NCBI RefSeq assembly: GCF_001431705.1
Contig: NZ_LJWX01000002.1
Span: forward strand, 248,001 to 312,000
From: Ferrovum sp. JA12
Lineage (GTDB): Bacteria; Pseudomonadota; Gammaproteobacteria; Burkholderiales; Ferrovaceae
Direction of reading: 5' to 3'
DNA: 64,000 bases
Positions 62,832 to 64,000 of this stretch are shown in pieces. Within the stretch, counting starts at the first letter, position 1, and each line of letters starts with the position of its first letter. A program made the position numbers and the translations under genes. Below the pieces are notes generated by a model. It had not been told where the DNA came from. It ran no database searches and saw only the letters and a program-made list of their open reading frames with translations.

Positions 62832-63698
62832 ATGGATTTATTACTTCAAGTTATTATCAATGGATTACTCCTCGGTGGACTCTATGCTTTAATGGCATTG
62901 GGGTTGGCGTTGGTGTGGGGGGTACTAAATATTGTTAACCTCGCACACGGTGCTTTAATTATGTTGGGCGGCTATGCAGGATATTATTTGTTTACACTGA
63001 TGGGGATCGATCCATTTTTAGCCTTGCCTCTTGTTATGCTGTTACTTTTTATTTTAGGCTATGCACTGCAGCGCTATGTCTTAACCTTAATCGCGCGCTC
63101 ACCCATGTTCAACACCTTACTGATCACTTTTGGGCTAGATGTTATTTTTATGGTGCTAGCCCAACTGTTCTTTAGCGCAGATTTTAGAACTATCAATCCC
63201 TCTTACGCAGGCGCCCACGTTACTTGGTTTGGCTTAACCTTTCCCCAAGTTCAGTTGTATTCCTTTGCGGTGGCCCTGTTGCTGACGGTGGGGTTATGGC
63301 TCTTACTACTGCATACCCGTATTGGTCGTGCTATTCGTGCCACGGCACAAAACCTTTCAGCTGCAAGACTCTATGGGGTTAATCCTAAAAAGATTTATGC
63401 CCTGACTTTTGGTATTGGTGCTGCTTTGGCGGGGGCGGCGGGAGACCTCTATGGTGTGGTATCACAAATCACTCCTTATATCGGTGCCACCCTTACTGCA
63501 AAATGCTTTGCTATTGCGATTATTGGGGGTCTTGAAAATCCCTTAGGAGTTATTGTCGGTGGGGTGTTACTGGCCCTTATTGAATCCTTAACAGCCCTTT
63601 ACGTGGGACCCACTTTTATTGATGTAGCCAGCTTTGGAGTATTGGTGTTGGTCTTAATTATTCGCCCGCAGGGGTTACTTGGAAAAACTGCAAAATGA
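62832..63698 (+). CDS. livH: LivH-family ABC permease
   Basis: 288 residues, eight or so membrane helices. The LivH hallmark GLLLGGLYALMALGLALVWG is at the N-terminus, and the EAA-like loop GIGAALAGAAGDLYGVVSQI lies in the cytoplasmic part. Stop overlaps the next start by 4 bp, so LivH and LivM are coupled as a heterodimer. Confidence 0.9.
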   Translation: MDLLLQVIINGLLLGGLYALMALGLALVWGVLNIVNLAHGALIMLGGYAGYYLFTLMGIDPFLALPLVMLLLFILGYALQRYVLTLIARSPMFNTLLITFGLDVIFMVLAQLFFSADFRTINPSYAGAHVTWFGLTFPQVQLYSFAVALLLTVGLWLLLLHTRIGRAIRATAQNLSAARLYGVNPKKIYALTFGIGAALAGAAGDLYGVVSQITPYIGATLTAKCFAIAIIGGLENPLGVIVGGVLLALIESLTALYVGPTFIDVASFGVLVLVLIIRPQGLLGKTAK

Positions 63699-64000
63699 AG
63701 CGTTACTCTCCTTTATTACTGATTGCGGTGGTGGCTCTTTTAACGGCTTTGCCATGGTTCGCAGGCCCCACCTTGGTTCAATTCGCCATTAACGCCCTAA
63801 TGCTAGCTACTCTCGCACAAGGCTGGAATATTATTGGTGGCTTCGCCGGTTATGCCTCCTTTGGTAATTCCATTTTCTTTGGCCTCGGTAGCTATGGGGT
63901 GGCGATCGCCATGGTGCAGTGGAATCTTCCCTTTGGCGTGGGCTTAGTGGTGGGGGTTATTTTTTCTATTATATTTGCTCTAGCCATGGGGGGGCCAGTG
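63695..64000 (+). CDS. livM: LivM-family ABC permease, 3' partial
   Basis: The first 102 codons are visible (MKRYSPLLLIAVVALLTALP), with the LivM pattern INALMLATLAQGWNIIGGFA followed by GYASFGNSIFFGLGSYGVAI. The gene runs off the right edge. The ATPase genes expected next (livG, livF) are outside the window. Confidence 0.88.
   Translation, partial: MKRYSPLLLIAVVALLTALPWFAGPTLVQFAINALMLATLAQGWNIIGGFAGYASFGNSIFFGLGSYGVAIAMVQWNLPFGVGLVVGVIFSIIFALAMGGPV

Noticed and set aside
1-64000. CRISPR arrays and rRNA genes
   Set aside because: No regularly spaced repeats and no rRNA sequence were seen on either strand.

Overview
The window looks like the chromosome of a beta- or gammaproteobacterium of moderate G+C. 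It carries UbiC chorismate lyase, TolC- and MipA-type outer membrane proteins, an Uup-type ABC-F protein, a Fur-box promoter, PHA depolymerase with a phasin-like partner, and Liv amino-acid transport genes. I cannot place it more precisely from sequence alone. The housekeeping parts (about 1-14600, 22200-25150, 43700-51000, 52450-64000) are compact and ordinary. They are interrupted by two accessory regions rich in transposon debris and anti-phage defence genes.

Layout. 1-5254: TolC-family protein (5' end missing), cytochrome c, an HMG-CoA-lyase-like/CaiB pair and a divergent carboxylate-type MFS transporter. 5326-6058: an ammonium transporter gene in advanced decay. 6219-14588: ubiC, then a light/redox cluster (quinone reductase, TerC, FAD oxidoreductase, photolyase, a 46-codon DUF2256 gene, Cry-DASH), small membrane proteins and a YncE-like propeller. 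14836-22131: first accessory region. It holds IS3 debris, an IS256 element that cuts off all but the 3' end of a DISARM drmA gene, an intact drmB, and a Dcm-type methylase/Vsr pair with a GHKL-ATPase remnant. That pair lies between two 159-bp MITE-like repeats. The region ends with a complete tRNA-Arg(CCU) and the broken 5' half of a second tRNA-Arg(CCU).

22168-25156: Fur-regulated cupredoxin/outer membrane pair and uup. 25177-41404: second accessory region. A decayed IS481 element truncates a macro-domain gene. Next comes a small repeat protein and, divergently, a WYL (BrxR-like) regulator heading a tight operon: a 1764-aa helicase with DUF1998, a DrmD-like SNF2 helicase, a 1322-aa adenine-type methylase and an HNH endonuclease. 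The region stops at tRNA-Ser(CGA). 41680-43560: a dead IS607-type element with a broken serine recombinase and frameshifted TnpB.

43756-64000: pirin, GNAT, esterase, PhaZ with a phasin-like protein, glutamate-synthase-like FMN protein, DCC and DsbA-like proteins, an intact IS5-type element with an apparent 4-bp target duplication, BON lipoprotein, flavodoxin, alcohol dehydrogenase, a TerY-type VWA/PP2C/kinase triad with a membrane protein, MipA, a spermidine-synthase-like protein, an MFS exporter, OsmC and a Liv ABC transporter that runs off the right edge.

The most notable content is the five-gene DISARM-like operon at 27163-41059. Its components are recognisable, but the combination (DUF1998 helicase, SNF2, N6 methylase, HNH, WYL control) is not canonical class 1 or class 2 DISARM. 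The same window also contains the wreck of a more canonical DISARM locus.
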